Assembly (NCBI GenBank): GCA_016706365.1
Contig: JADJJU010000002.1
Coordinates: 62,001-126,000, forward strand
Source of the DNA: Saprospiraceae bacterium
Lineage (GTDB): Bacteria > Bacteroidota > Bacteroidia > Chitinophagales > Saprospiraceae
Direction: 5' to 3'
DNA length: 64,000 bases
Shown: positions 25,075-35,927 of the stretch, piece by piece
Layout: the number at the start of each line of letters is the position of its first letter
How positions within the stretch are numbered: position 1 is the first letter of the stretch
Notes under the pieces: generated by a model
The model's database searches: none
What the model was told of the DNA's origin: nothing
Seen by the model: the letters and a program-made list of their open reading frames with translations, nothing else
Position numbers and translations under genes: made by a program

Positions 25075-26895
25075 TTACCAGCCGATCCCATAATCTTCAC
25101 CATAATTACTTGAGCCACCCCACATAGTGCCATGAACTGTGTCAAAATAGATAGCATTTATCGGACCGGATGTCCTTTTGAAAAATTCTAATTTATACCC
25201 CATATTTTTGAGCTCCTTTCGGATCCAATCTGGCGTATCTTCATTCAGCGAGATATAACCCGGCTTACTTTCATGCTTGCCAAAGGATGTTTTCATCTGA
25301 TAACTATTGAAGTTGGAAGCTTCCGCTGCTTCCTGTACAGTCATGCCAAACTCCACCATATTGAGAAAAAATTGCATCAAATTCTGATCCTGCGTATCTC
25401 CTCCCTGAACCCCAAATGCTAAGAATGGCTTGCCATCCCGAAATGCGAGTGAAGGAGTCAATGTCACTCTGGGGCGTTTGCCGGGAGCTACTACATTAAA
25501 GGGGCTTTCAAGACTATCAAGTACAAAACTTTGCATTCGCTGGCTCATTCCGATACCGGTGTTACCGGCGATGCAAGCCGGAATCCAACCCCCGCTGGGT
25601 GTGATAGAGACAATCCAGCCTGAAGTGTCCGCAGCCTCTATTGTAGTAGTGCCTCCATTGAATGTTTCTCTAAATGTCCTGTCAGGCATTCCTGTATCCG
25701 GTTTTTCGGGATTAATTCGATGCGAGAAAGGATTCTTTCTGTTTTCAAATGGATAAGGGTCGCCGGGCCTGACGTTTTCATCATTAACATTTGGATTTAT
25801 TTTGCCGGCCATAGATTTAGCATATTCTTTCGAAAGCAGTCCTTTAATCGGAATTTCCGGATGTGTGTGCGTATCTCCATAGTAGAAATCCCTGTCAGCA
25901 TATGCATAATTCATTGCCTGGTAAAGCGTATGAATATATTTGGCAGAATTGTATCCCATACTTTTCACATCGAAATGTTCGAGAATATTAAGTGATTGCA
26001 AAAGTGCTGGCCCTTGTGTCCAGGCATTTAATTTATATACTTCAATATCTTTATAGGTTGACATAACCGGCTCTTCAATGATAACAGACCAATTTGAAAG
26101 ATCCTCCATCGTTATCAATCCTCCCTGTTCTTTGGATCCTCTGACAAATTCTGCTGCAATATCACCCTTATAAAATCTGGCATTGGCTGCCATGATGGCT
26201 TCCTTCCGGCTCTTACCGGCTGCCAGTGCTTTGGATTCAGCTTCAATGAGTTTTTGCAAAGTGATAGCCAGTTCTTTTTGTACAAATAATTCACCGGCTA
26301 CAGGTGCATTGCGGGATTTATTTTGATGTGGCAACATGACAGCTTTGCTATAAGGCCATTCTCCAATTCTTTTTTTGTGTCGCTCCATAGCATCTGCAGT
26401 TTGAGCTTCTATGGGATAACCATTAGCAAGTTGGAGCGCTGGCGTAAGAACTTGCTTCAATGACATTGTTCCATATTCAGCCAGCATGACCATGAGACCT
26501 CCCGGAGTGCCCGGTGTCACTGCTGAAAGAGGTCCATATTCCGGTGGATAAGACATATTTTTTGATTTGAAAAAATCAACTGTTGCTCCCGTTGGTGCTA
26601 CTCCAAGTGCATTGATGGCAATTACCTTTTTCAGTTTGGGATGATAAATTAAAGCCTGAGTTTCTCCGCCCCAACTGAGAACATCCCACATGGTACAGGT
26701 GGCAGCAAGCATGGCACAGGCAGCGTCGACAGGATTTCCACCTTGCTGAAATATCGTGGCCCCGGCAGTTGCAGCCAGAGGTTTTCCTGTGATGGCAATC
26801 CAGTTTTTGGCATGAATTACCGGTTTCTGAGTATTTTGACTCCAGACAGGAGAAGACAGAAATATCAGTAAGATGAGATTGGAAATGTGTTTCAT
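25075..26895 (-). CDS. ggt: Gamma-glutamyltransferase, secreted
   Basis: 606 residues with a signal peptide (MKHISNLILLIFLSSPVWS, cut before Gln). The Ntn-hydrolase precursor self-cleaves to large and small subunits; the nucleophile Thr is expected at the start of TTTIEAADTSGWIVS (FNGGTTT...). Other conserved parts: GGNPVDAACAMLAATCT near the N-terminus, YKDIEVYKLNAWTQGP, and the glutamate-binding TPSGGWIPACIAGNTG and GVQGGDTQDQNL. It hydrolyses or transfers gamma-glutamyl groups, for example of glutathione, in the periplasm. Single gene, repeats on both sides. Confidence 0.95.
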   Translation of the reverse strand: MKHISNLILLIFLSSPVWSQNTQKPVIHAKNWIAITGKPLAATAGATIFQQGGNPVDAACAMLAATCTMWDVLSWGGETQALIYHPKLKKVIAINALGVAPTGATVDFFKSKNMSYPPEYGPLSAVTPGTPGGLMVMLAEYGTMSLKQVLTPALQLANGYPIEAQTADAMERHKKRIGEWPYSKAVMLPHQNKSRNAPVAGELFVQKELAITLQKLIEAESKALAAGKSRKEAIMAANARFYKGDIAAEFVRGSKEQGGLITMEDLSNWSVIIEEPVMSTYKDIEVYKLNAWTQGPALLQSLNILEHFDVKSMGYNSAKYIHTLYQAMNYAYADRDFYYGDTHTHPEIPIKGLLSKEYAKSMAGKINPNVNDENVRPGDPYPFENRKNPFSHRINPEKPDTGMPDRTFRETFNGGTTTIEAADTSGWIVSITPSGGWIPACIAGNTGIGMSQRMQSFVLDSLESPFNVVAPGKRPRVTLTPSLAFRDGKPFLAFGVQGGDTQDQNLMQFFLNMVEFGMTVQEAAEASNFNSYQMKTSFGKHESKPGYISLNEDTPDWIRKELKNMGYKLEFFKRTSGPINAIYFDTVHGTMWGGSSNYGEDYGIGW

Positions 26896-26937
26896 ACGGC
26901 TTTAAGTTGAAGAAGAATAAAGATACGTTCGTAAGTC

Positions 26938-27231
26938 AAAGATTTCAGATTTCAGCTATCAGATTTCATGTTTTGAACAGCCGCTACTAGCTTCTACCTT
27001 CTTGCCTCTAGCTAAAACAGCCACACGAATTGAAAAAACGTTTCATCGCCTTTTTCACCTTTCCTTAGCTCGTTTCGCGGTCTCTGACCTAAAACAATGA
27101 GTTTGCAAATCTCCGACTTGCACTAATCATACCACCTGGATCGGCTGTTTTCTTACGCCTTATGCCTTATGCCTTCAACGGCTGTTATCGATTAACCGCA
27201 TAAGCAATTAACCGATTCCCAGCTGGCTGTT
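26938..27231. repeat. Cluster of five AACAGCC motifs with short degenerate repeats
   Basis: Between ggt and the LytTR gene. AACAGCC at 26976 and 27016, and its complement GGCTGTT at 27143, 27180 and 27225; before and between them are GATTTCAGATTTCAGCTATC, TAGCTTCTACCTTC and CTTATGCCTTATGCCTTC. The last motif touches the stop codon of the LytTR gene. Confidence 0.65.
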
Positions 27232-27947
27232 CAACTCTCCGGCCACTTAATCTTTTGCTGCAAATTATGTTTGTAAGTAGGACCGACAGGGATTTCTTTG
27301 TTGCCGATCTGCAAATGGGACTGCGTGATAGCTTCTACCTTTTCACTATTCACAATGAAACTTCTGTGGACTCTCAGGAATTGATCTTCAGGTAGCATAG
27401 CTTCCAAAGCTGTGATAGTATGTTTGGTGACAATCTGCTTATTGTTCAGGATGATTTTTACATAATCTTTCAGGCTTTCAACATACACTATGTCAGCTAC
27501 CATTATTTTAATCATTTTCCTGTCCACTCTCAGATACAGAAATTGATCCTGCATGTGCTGCAGATTTTCTCTGGCCGGTTCATGAGTATTTTCTGCCTTA
27601 AGCAGTTTAGAAATGGATTTTAAAAATCTGTCAAATGAAACAGGCTTCAACAGAAAGTCCAGGACATTGAGCTCAAATCCATCGAATGCAAATTCTCTGT
27701 AGGCAGTAGTAAAAATTATATGTGGTCGCTTCTCCAGAGTCCTGACGAGTTCTGTGCCACTCAATTGAGGCATTTTAATATCCAAAAATATAAGATCAAT
27801 TGATGAGTTTTGAAGCAAACTGAATGCATCTATAGCATTAGAGCATGTCCCCACTAATTGCAAAGCAGGAATCCTGTCTATATAGTTTTTTAAGACCTCA
27901 ATTGCATAAGGTTCATCATCAACAACCAGGCATTTGACTACATTCAT
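27231..27947 (-). CDS. LytTR-family response regulator
   Basis: 238 residues. Receiver domain (1-120): KCLVVDDEPYAIEVL (acidic pocket), phospho-acceptor Asp in LIFLDIKMPQLSG, Thr in IIFTTAYREFAFDGF and Lys in LDFLLKPVSFDRFL. LytTR DNA-binding domain (135-235): RKMIKIMVADIVYVESLKDY and FLRVHRSFIVNSEKVEAI. Its start overlaps the stop of the upstream kinase gene in ATGA, so they form a coupled two-component operon. Target genes cannot be told from sequence. Confidence 0.96.
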   Translation of the reverse strand: MNVVKCLVVDDEPYAIEVLKNYIDRIPALQLVGTCSNAIDAFSLLQNSSIDLIFLDIKMPQLSGTELVRTLEKRPHIIFTTAYREFAFDGFELNVLDFLLKPVSFDRFLKSISKLLKAENTHEPARENLQHMQDQFLYLRVDRKMIKIMVADIVYVESLKDYVKIILNNKQIVTKHTITALEAMLPEDQFLRVHRSFIVNSEKVEAITQSHLQIGNKEIPVGPTYKHNLQQKIKWPES

Positions 27948-29041
27948 GATGATATGCTTTTAAAGCTTATTGATGGTGTCCCCTCTGAATTCAGCTCAGG
28001 TTTTAATTGAATATTTAGCTGAACAATAAACATCTCTTCTTCATCAAATATTTCGATTTTATGAGCATCCGGATAAATTAAATCCAGCCTTTGTTTTAGA
28101 TTTTTCAAACCGATACCTTCTCCGGAATTAGAACTGAAGTTTCCCGGGAATTTACTGTTCAAAACTCTGCATTTTAATTGATCATTCTGAATATCGATAT
28201 CTATAGAAAGCCATGGTTGTTCAATCGTTTCGCTTACCCCGTGTTTGAACGCATTTTCTACAAGAGGCAACAGTAATAAAGGGGCAATCCGATAATTTTG
28301 AATTTCCCCCCTGATATTGAATCGTAAATCCAGATTTTCCCCAAATCTCAGTTTTTCCAGCTCGATATAATGTTTGATGAATTGCAACTCTTTTTTGAGT
28401 GGAACAAAATCGGCCTTACATTCATACAGCATATATTGCAATAAATCACTGAGCCGCATCACGACTTCCGATGATTTACCTTCTACAGGCAAAGTCATTG
28501 CATATAAGTTGTTCAGTGTATTAAAAAGAAAATGCGGATGGAGCTGATCTTTCAGGGATTTGAGTTCGATGCGGGTTTTTTCCAGCTGCAGTTGTTGGAG
28601 TTCCTGTTTTTTGAAATACCAATATTTGACCAGTTTGATCGCAATAGCAAATCCACCGAAGGTAAGCCCTCCTCTGAAACCACCAAGAATACCAATCACG
28701 AAGTAATTTTGGTACTTCATTGGTGTCAAATTATTGATTTCTCTATAATATGCTACAGGATATTGAGCAACAATCTGAGAGAGAAGCACAGTCAGTAATA
28801 CCACCACAACAGAACCCAGGACAAGCTGAATATATTTTCCTTTGAATAGGTAACGGGGGAATAAGAAATATATAATCGCATAAGTCAAAAATATATGTGT
28901 ACTCATAAACATCATGCTTTCATAAGCAGTATGGGTATAAACGCTATGGGTAACTTCCTGCGTAAATGGAAGTCGGGAACTGCCATAAATCAGAATGTTG
29001 GAAATCAGTACACAGATCCAAAAAACAAATGTCTGCTCCAC
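27944..29041 (-). CDS. LytS/YpdA-like sensor histidine kinase
   Basis: 365 residues. About four membrane helices fill the first 150 residues (FVFWICVLISNILIYG; SMMFMSTHIFLTYAIIYFLF; LVLGSVVVVLLTVLLSQIVA). A coiled coil (KKQELQQLQLEKTRIELKSL) leads to the His_kinase domain with phospho-acceptor His in KDQLHPHFLFNTLNNL and the ATPase box PLLLLPLVENAFKHGV and GEGIGLKNLKQRL. No extracytoplasmic sensor domain is present, so the signal is probably membrane-borne. Partner: the LytTR regulator downstream (4-base overlap). Confidence 0.95.
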   Translation of the reverse strand: MEQTFVFWICVLISNILIYGSSRLPFTQEVTHSVYTHTAYESMMFMSTHIFLTYAIIYFLFPRYLFKGKYIQLVLGSVVVVLLTVLLSQIVAQYPVAYYREINNLTPMKYQNYFVIGILGGFRGGLTFGGFAIAIKLVKYWYFKKQELQQLQLEKTRIELKSLKDQLHPHFLFNTLNNLYAMTLPVEGKSSEVVMRLSDLLQYMLYECKADFVPLKKELQFIKHYIELEKLRFGENLDLRFNIRGEIQNYRIAPLLLLPLVENAFKHGVSETIEQPWLSIDIDIQNDQLKCRVLNSKFPGNFSSNSGEGIGLKNLKQRLDLIYPDAHKIEIFDEEEMFIVQLNIQLKPELNSEGTPSISFKSISS

Positions 29042-29328
29042 TTGTAAGCAGGTTCTTCCGAAAGTATAAATTTTTCCAAAAAGCGGATCATTTCAAATCA
29101 CATTGATAATCATTCAAATATACAGTCCAAACGTCGTTTGAAAATGAAATCCACAGGTACTTTCTACCAAAGCTGTGAATTAGTATACCAAGGTGTTTTA
29201 TCGTCGACTAATGTACTCAGCTCACTGGACTATTGATATAGACTGAAGAAGTGCTTGCCCGGCTACTTTGCAACACGGGCTTTGAACTTGTGTATAATTT
29301 AGACACATCAAACTAAAAATTATATACT
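29042..29328. promoter_or_regulatory. Divergent regulatory gap with a CAAACG-T-CGTTTG palindrome
   Basis: The 287 bases between the kinase gene and a divergent small secreted protein gene hold a perfect 6-bp inverted repeat CAAACG-t-CGTTTG (29128-29140), a possible operator, a hairpin GCCCG...CGGGC near 29256-29279, and TAATTTAG near 29296, a weak -7 box for the plus-strand gene. No direct-repeat LytTR site is obvious to me. Confidence 0.35.
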
Positions 29329-29607
29329 ATGAAAACACAGATTTTAAAGAGGATCTATATGCTGCTCTTGTTCTTCCCCGGATTTCTAGCAGCTCAGGAT
29401 GTCCCTGCTCCCACTCAGTCATACTGGGTAGTAGAGCGAAATGAAAAAGGCAGCCACGTATATATTTATGATGCACAGCATCAGATAGTATATCAGGAAT
29501 TCTTTAAAGGGAAAAGAATCGATCCAAAACGAAAATCCGTAAAGAAGAAACTGGACGCTGCTGTGGAGCAATTTGAAGATAGAAAACTTCTTGCTTCAAG
29601 ATTCTAA
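29329..29607 (+). CDS. Small secreted protein of unknown function
   Basis: 92 residues: signal peptide (about 1-22, ending FLAA before Gln-Asp), then a 70-residue domain with SYWVVERNEKGSHVYIYDAQ and QIVYQEFFKGKRIDPKRKSV, ending in a helix (KKKLDAAVEQFEDRKLLASR). I do not recognise the family. It is divergent from the LytS/LytTR operon and shares its regulatory gap. Confidence 0.7.
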   Translation: MKTQILKRIYMLLLFFPGFLAAQDVPAPTQSYWVVERNEKGSHVYIYDAQHQIVYQEFFKGKRIDPKRKSVKKKLDAAVEQFEDRKLLASRF

Positions 29608-29774
29608 GCTTGCCATAAAAAACGCTTTTAAATTTGGAAGCCGGGAGACACAATGGTGGATTTCGGCTTCATTGTTTGAACGTGAACCGCGTAATTCCAA
29701 ACCTTCTTGTTTTGTCACTATTTTTGTTTCTTTCAGACAAAAATAGCGCCAAAACGATTGATTTAATTTATTAC

Positions 29775-29829
29775 ACCCCGGATTTTCATCCGGGGCTAAC
29801 CTTTGGTAAAACCCTGTTCAGGGTTTTTT
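29775..29829 (+). repeat. Two-hairpin element, copy 3, terminator-like
   Basis: CCCCGGAT-tttc-ATCCGGGG (29776-29795), CTAACCTTTGGTAAA, then ACCCTG-tt-CAGGGT followed by six Ts (29811-29829). The second hairpin plus T run is a good intrinsic terminator for the plus strand, 170 bases past the small secreted protein gene. Confidence 0.75.
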
Positions 29830-29873
29830 GATTCATTACAGCGGAGGTCTTCCTGAATGGAAATTATACAATT

Positions 29874-30314
29874 CTATGACTCCATCGCAACAATCATCGT
29901 CGTCAACCTGCTGATGCAGACCAGTTGATCTTTTTGATTATAAATTTTGATATCCCAAACATGCGTTTTTCGTCCTACATGGATAGGTGTGACTATGCCG
30001 TAAACCACTTCGCCGGGTTTTGCAGATTTGATATGATTGGCATTGATCTCCACACCCACAGGAATTCCCTGATTGATATCTTCGAGACACAGTGAAGATG
30101 CTACACTGCCCAATGTTTCGGCAAGAAGAACAGACGCACCGCCATGAAGAATTCCTGCCGGTTGGATTGTCTTATGATTAACCGCCATTTCAGCTTTAAG
30201 ATAATCATCTCCGATTTCTGTAAATGCGATATCAAGATGTTCAATCGCAGTTCCTCTGGAGAAGGAATTAAGTGTCTCAATCGCGGGTTTGGTTTTCCAG
30301 ATCATGTTGTTCAT
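29874..30314 (-). CDS. Hotdog-fold acyl-CoA thioesterase (PaaI/MenI-like)
   Basis: 146 residues. The PaaI-type active-site segment QPAGILHGGASVLLAETLGS (HGG with the downstream Glu as catalytic residue) and the C-terminal strand pattern GRKTHVWDIKIYNQKDQLVC are typical. Close relatives hydrolyse phenylacetyl-CoA derivatives or 1,4-dihydroxy-2-naphthoyl-CoA in menaquinone synthesis; I cannot choose between them. It is divergent from the ArsC-like gene (26 bases between starts), so they share a promoter region. Confidence 0.88.
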   Translation of the reverse strand: MNNMIWKTKPAIETLNSFSRGTAIEHLDIAFTEIGDDYLKAEMAVNHKTIQPAGILHGGASVLLAETLGSVASSLCLEDINQGIPVGVEINANHIKSAKPGEVVYGIVTPIHVGRKTHVWDIKIYNQKDQLVCISRLTTMIVAMES

Positions 30315-30340
30315 ATTTGTGACAATCAGAACACATAGAT

Positions 30341-30733
30341 ATGGAAAATGATGTAAAAATCTGGCATAATCCCCGCTGTGGAACCAGCAGACTGGTTCTC
30401 AACACTTTAATAGAAAATGGTATTGAACCGAGAGTCTTTCTCTACCTGAAGACTCCGCCCACTACTAAAGCGCTGAAGCGGGTTTTAAACCTGCTTAAAA
30501 TTCCAGCAGAAGCATTAGTCAGAAAGAAAGAACCACTTTATGAAGAATCATTTGCTGATGCTGAGAAAAGCGAAGAAGAATGGATAGAGATTCTTCACAA
30601 AAATCCACAAATCATTGAAAGGCCAATCGTAATAAAAGGCAGAAAAGCCGTTCTGGCCCGACCTCCGGAAAAAATCTGGAAATGGCTCAAAATCAGACCT
30701 TCTAATGAGGGTGATCAGTGTGAGATTACCTGA
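30341..30733 (+). CDS. ArsC-family (arsenate reductase/YfgD-like) protein
   Basis: 130 residues, thioredoxin-like ArsC fold. Catalytic Cys in WHNPRCGTSRLVLNTL; conserved R of ERPIVIKGRKAVLARPPE and the LLK.P...L.RKKEPLYEE region match the glutaredoxin-dependent arsenate reductase family. No ars operon is nearby, so it may be a general YfgD-like reductase instead. It overlaps the end of the convergent adhesin gene by 8 bases. Confidence 0.88.
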   Translation: MENDVKIWHNPRCGTSRLVLNTLIENGIEPRVFLYLKTPPTTKALKRVLNLLKIPAEALVRKKEPLYEESFADAEKSEEEWIEILHKNPQIIERPIVIKGRKAVLARPPEKIWKWLKIRPSNEGDQCEIT

Positions 30734-33700
30734 AGACGGTAACATCTTCATAAAATACCTCCCTTCGTCCATTGATGAATTCTACTTCTGTCACATAGGT
30801 AAAAACTGCAGGCTTCATATCCCTTCCACGGAAAGTACCATCCCAACCAATACTGTCATCATTCGGCGGGAAATTCTCTAAAAGAAATACCTGATTACCC
30901 CAACGATCAAATATTTTCAAAAAGACAACTCTGGAAAGTAAATTTTCTCTGGCAAAGACAGTAAAGTGATCATTTATATTGTCTCCGTTTCCCGGGGAGA
31001 AAATGTCAGGAATAAATACTCCACCCTCTGCATTGACACGCAAATTAGTAAAGGCAACATCTTCACATCCATTTTCATCTCTGACTCTGATTTCATACCT
31101 GATATTATTCAAAGGTGTTGAAAATGGATCCAGGCAAGTGATACAATCCAGAAAATCTGCTGGCGTCCAGACGATATTTTGAATTTGAGACAATTGAAGG
31201 TTCAATGTGGGTTCTAATCGAATACTATTTCCTAATTCCACTTCATGATTTGGATCGAGTTCTACACGAACAGGAGTGATTCCTACAATTTGTATGGTAT
31301 CTCTCAGCGTACATCCATGCTCGTCTGTCACAAGAATGGGATATTCTCCCGGCTGCAACTGAGAATAAGTAAGTATTGTACCTGATTGGGCACCTCCATC
31401 TATTGAATACATGTAAGGTTCCTGACCTCCTGTAATACTACTAAATGTTATAGAACCTACTGATCTGAAACAGTCTGGCTGAACTACCAATAATTCTGCT
31501 GCCTGAATGGAATCCAGATTGGGCAAAATCCGGGCACTGTCAATACCGGTGCAACCATTGGAAGGATCAGTAATGGATAACAAATACCATCCATGTCTGT
31601 CTACAGAAGGAGTCAATGTGGTACTTCCCTGAAGGATATTGCCGGTAAGTGTATTCCACAATATTCCGGGATTTTGAATGGTCGAAATAATGTTTCCTGA
31701 AAGTTGAAGTAGCATCAAGGAGTGGTGCTAATGTATCAGCAGGAATAAAAATAGAATCGATGCTAACACAGCTATTAGCCTGGTCGGTCACCTCAAAATA
31801 GTACCATTCACTTTGAGTGGCAAGTGTGGAGATTAGTTGGGTGGGTCCGGAAATGTTACCCTGAGGAGAATTCCATTCAAAATCATAAGCACCGCTTCCA
31901 CTAATTACCCGACCAGTCAATGTGACTTCAGTTCGGGAGCAGGTAATAGGCAAAACATTTTCTATCGTAATTTCAGGAAATTCCCTGTCTTCCATTACCA
32001 AGACCTGCCCATTGCTCACGCATCCATTCAGGATATTGGTGATCGATAAATTGTAATTCCCGGGTTGATCAATTTGTACAGTGCTTTGATCTGCCGGAGA
32101 GACTATCGGGAAAGTTCCGGTCCATAAATATTCAAAATCCGGACCCGTCGAAGAACCATTAGATGTCAAAGTCAGCAAATTGTTAACACAAGTTAGGACA
32201 TCTGCAGGCTGCAATACCACAACCGGCGAAATGGTATCAATATCAACAAAAACAGAATCCGTGGAAATACAATGGTTAATGTTGCTTGTAATATTCAGAT
32301 AATACATTCCGGGCATTCCCAGTACCGGTTGAGTAGATGTGGCTCCGGAAATGATGCTTCCATTGATCGTCGTCCATTGTGGTTGAAAATCTACTCCTGT
32401 ATCGGAGCCTGAAATATCAGGGATGACTGTGGTTTCACTACAAGTTATTACCAAAGGCAAGCCTGCATCTGTTACCGGACTCAAGGTATCTATTTCTACT
32501 GTGACTGTCCGAATGGTTTCGCACTGGTTATCAGCATTTAATATTCTCAATTCATAAGTACCGGGTAGATTCACCTGTATGCTTAGAGGACTATTAATAT
32601 TGACTATATTTCCATCGTTGGTAGACCAGTAAATTTCAAAAGGACTTCCGAGACTGGAACCATTTGCCTGAATATTTACTTCCTGATCCCTGCAATTTAA
32701 GTCAGCAGGATCTGCAATAAGTACCACCGGAACTCCGCTATCTACCAGCACTTCCACGCTGTCTGTTTGCGTGCAGCCATTATTGGTATTACTAACTTCC
32801 AAATAGTAAAATCCGGGTTGGTCTACCATTGGATTCAATGCATTTGTGCCGCTTAATATATTTCCGGTGATGGTTGTCCACTCGTACGAGTATTGATTAC
32901 CCGTTGAGGTTCCATTTCCATCCAAACTTACGATCAAATTTATACAATCAATGATAGGTGATGTTCCTGCTTCTGCAATGGGCAGCACTCTGTCCACCAT
33001 AACCTGAACAGAATCACTGGTCGTGCAGCCATTGATTGGATTAATCACTGTGTAATAATACCAGGCCGATTCGTTGGTTTGAATCGAGCTTAGCTTCGGA
33101 TCAGAAAGTATATTTCCATTTAGGGTACTCCATTCGAAGGCAAATTGCCCGTTATTATTATTTGCTGTGATTTGAACTGAAACCTCATTGATGATACAAT
33201 CCAATGTATCCGGTGTGTTTTCTGAAACTATGGGTACTTCAAAATCCGCGCTCACGGCGACCTGGCTCATGGCAGTACAGCCATTGATCGTATCGGAAAC
33301 AATTAAAACATAAGTTCCTGCTGCTCCAATCTCCGGTGATAAAGTCGTTCCCCCCTGCAGAATTTGCCCAGTCGAACTGGACCAAATATATGTATGATGT
33401 CCTGTGTCAGATCCACTCCCATCCAGAGAATTTGTAGCATTGTGGCAATTGAGTTCGATCGAACTGCCGGCAGAAGCTACAGGAGCTTCAGTGTTTTCAG
33501 GAATGACAACATTTATAGAGGCGGGGCATCCTGTGAGTGTATTTGTCGCAATAGCAGTGTAAGAGCCACTCTCCATGCTCATGATAATTGTACCATTGCT
33601 TCCTGTAGTAAAAGGAAATCCATCAGCAGAAGTCCAGGTCACTGTTCCTGCATCGGAAAGCTGAATACTGACACTTCCACTGAGCATAACACAAGTAATG

Positions 33701-35886
33701 GTATCTATATCGAGGATAGTAAAATCAATACTGTCCGTATTTTCTATAATTTCAAATTCGAGGGTATCGCCACATTGGGTTCCATTGTCGAAAACAACAA
33801 ACTGATAAGTACCTGCCTGATTAGCATTCATAAAATTTTGATCAGTATCACCGGTAATATTTCCGGTAGTAGTGGACCATTCGTATGTAATGTTTGGTCC
33901 TGCGCTTGATCCGGAACCATCAATTTGCACAGATTGATTATTGCAATTAAGTTCAGGAATAACGCCGATAATTGCATCGGGCCTTACCCCATCTTGTTGG
34001 ATGATAAATAATTCGGAGCTTTGACATCCGCTCAGCAAATTTGTAATTGTGAGCAGGTAAGTTCCAGGTCCACCAATTTCAATGGAGCTTTGATCAATAT
34101 CGGTCAATATGGGCCCTCCATCCTGCACAGCCCATTCAAATAAATCAGCATCCAGTGATCCGGAGGCATCAAGAATAGTCGTTTGATTTTGACAATCCAG
34201 TGGTCCTAACTGGAGCATCTGGATTTCAGGATAAATAAACTGAGCTACCACATCAAACTCAAGGGTCAATGGGCCGCATATAGTACTGCCTGATTCGTAA
34301 GTAATATCAACCAAATAGGTTCCCTCTTGATCTACACTTATATTATCCAGTGAGGGATCTCCATTGATCTGCCCACCATTATTTGAATACCAGAAATAAA
34401 ACAAATTACTGAGGGGATTATCATGGAAAACTTGTATTTCAGAGAGGGGTTCATTACAATTAATGATTGGATCGCCTGTTATAATCCCTTCCAAACTGAT
34501 GACTTCAAGATCCAGTACGACCAAACTATCACAACCATCAGCTGTGGTCAGAGGAATGGAATAATTTCCTTCTGCATCAAATGTCATTCCTCCTGCAGAA
34601 AATGTTTCACCATTACATATACTGGCAATTATCTCGGTATCAGGTATTATTGGGATAAAATCAAGCGTCGTATGAACTATTGAATCACAGCCGTTTGATC
34701 CGACATAAGTATCCGTGTACACGCCAGGTTCTGTCTGAATTCCGCCTCCCAATTCTACCGATTCACCTGCACAAAGAATCAATTCAGCGTCTACTTCAAC
34801 AGGATCAAGATTTGTCAATTCAACACTTTCGAAACAAAGGGTTTGCTGATTAACTGATCCTCCTGTTGAAGCTGTCACTCCCCAGTGCCCAAGTGTTTGT
34901 CCGTTGAATACATCATTGATAATATCATAAGATATGGAAATCAATAAAGATCCATCAAATCTGACGGTAAATAACATAGTACCGGGATCCCATGTGATAT
35001 TAATTTGATGGAAAGCTCCATCTTCTATGTTAGGTAAAGTGACAGGTGGATGACCGCCGTGCGTCATGTCTCCATCAATATTAATCGCTACGTGATCCTG
35101 CGGTGGATCTCCCTGATCCGAATTTTGCCAGGTATCGAACTCTACAATCCAGGAGTTTGGAATACCTCCTGCAGCGATTCCACCACCTGTTTGGCCACAA
35201 ATAGGGATTCCATTAGTTTGGAAAACTATACAAATTCCATCTGCACCATTGGCATCAATATTTCCGAAACCCACATTAAAGTCCAATGAAAATGGCATGG
35301 AAAAATCCTGTGCGTCAGGATACCAGGCACAGCCGGCTTGATTAGTTTGTGCAGCAGTGAGTTGAATACAATTACTTGAGCCCGGAACCACCACAGGAAT
35401 AGCAGTACCTGTTGTCACATATGGGTTCCCATATGGATTGCTCACTCTGATACTAAAAGATCCTCCTCCCCCATCCTCATTCCATACTCTGATATATACT
35501 GTAGCTCCTGCATCCAAACCTTCAAAAAAATACTTTGGCATTGGATCAGCACCGCATTGGTATGATTCAACACATCTAATCAGATCTACACCTCCACAAG
35601 AACCTCCGTATAAGGCAAATGCAGCATTTGTAACAGAGCCCGGAAGTAATTCTATGGCTAAAGAACCACTGGAAGGTACAGTAGTAACATACCATTCATC
35701 CGTGCCATCATATTCTCCGCAATCAGGATCTGCAGAGCCTGATGAAGTACCATTGATAAATTCATCCTGAAATGTGAGCATATTATTGGCAAGAGGAGTG
35801 GCTGAGCAAGGGTCAGCTCCTGCAAAAACATCATTAATACAAAAGAACATCCACCCACTGATGAGGTAGAATAATGCACGCTTCAC
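30726..35886 (-). CDS. Giant T9SS-exported adhesin: L-type lectin domain, ~11 Ig-like repeats, gliding-motility C-terminal domain (one frameshift near 31705)
   Basis: About 1,720 residues when repaired. I start at GTG 35886 because it gives the signal peptide MKRALFYLISGWMFFCINDVFA; the in-frame start at 35928 coincides with a promoter box. Order: a beta domain (30-170), a legume-lectin-like domain (about 175-370, LDFNVGFGNIDANGADG, WIVEFDTWQNSDQGDP), two short GCDS modules, about 11 repeats of ~80 residues (L.C....V.L.GSGS.TG...Y.WTT..GNI... and G.Y.L.V.N..NGC), one SprB-like repeat (ITGGQEPYMYSIDGG), and the CHU_C/gliding-motility sorting domain (IPDIFSPGNGDNINDHF ... FDRWGNQVF). Dropping one T of a TTT near 31705 joins the two frames. 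Likely a cell-surface carbohydrate-binding adhesin. Confidence 0.88.
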
Positions 35887-35927
35887 CAAAGTATTAAAAT
35901 TTAAGAGTCGGATTTCAGTTAGAGTCA

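Noticed and set aside
30341..30733. An arsenic-resistance operon
   Set aside because: Only the ArsC-like gene is present; no arsR, arsB or acr3 is nearby.
33364..33909. A 181-residue plus-strand frame inside the adhesin
   Set aside because: Shadow of the real minus-strand gene; no family resemblance.
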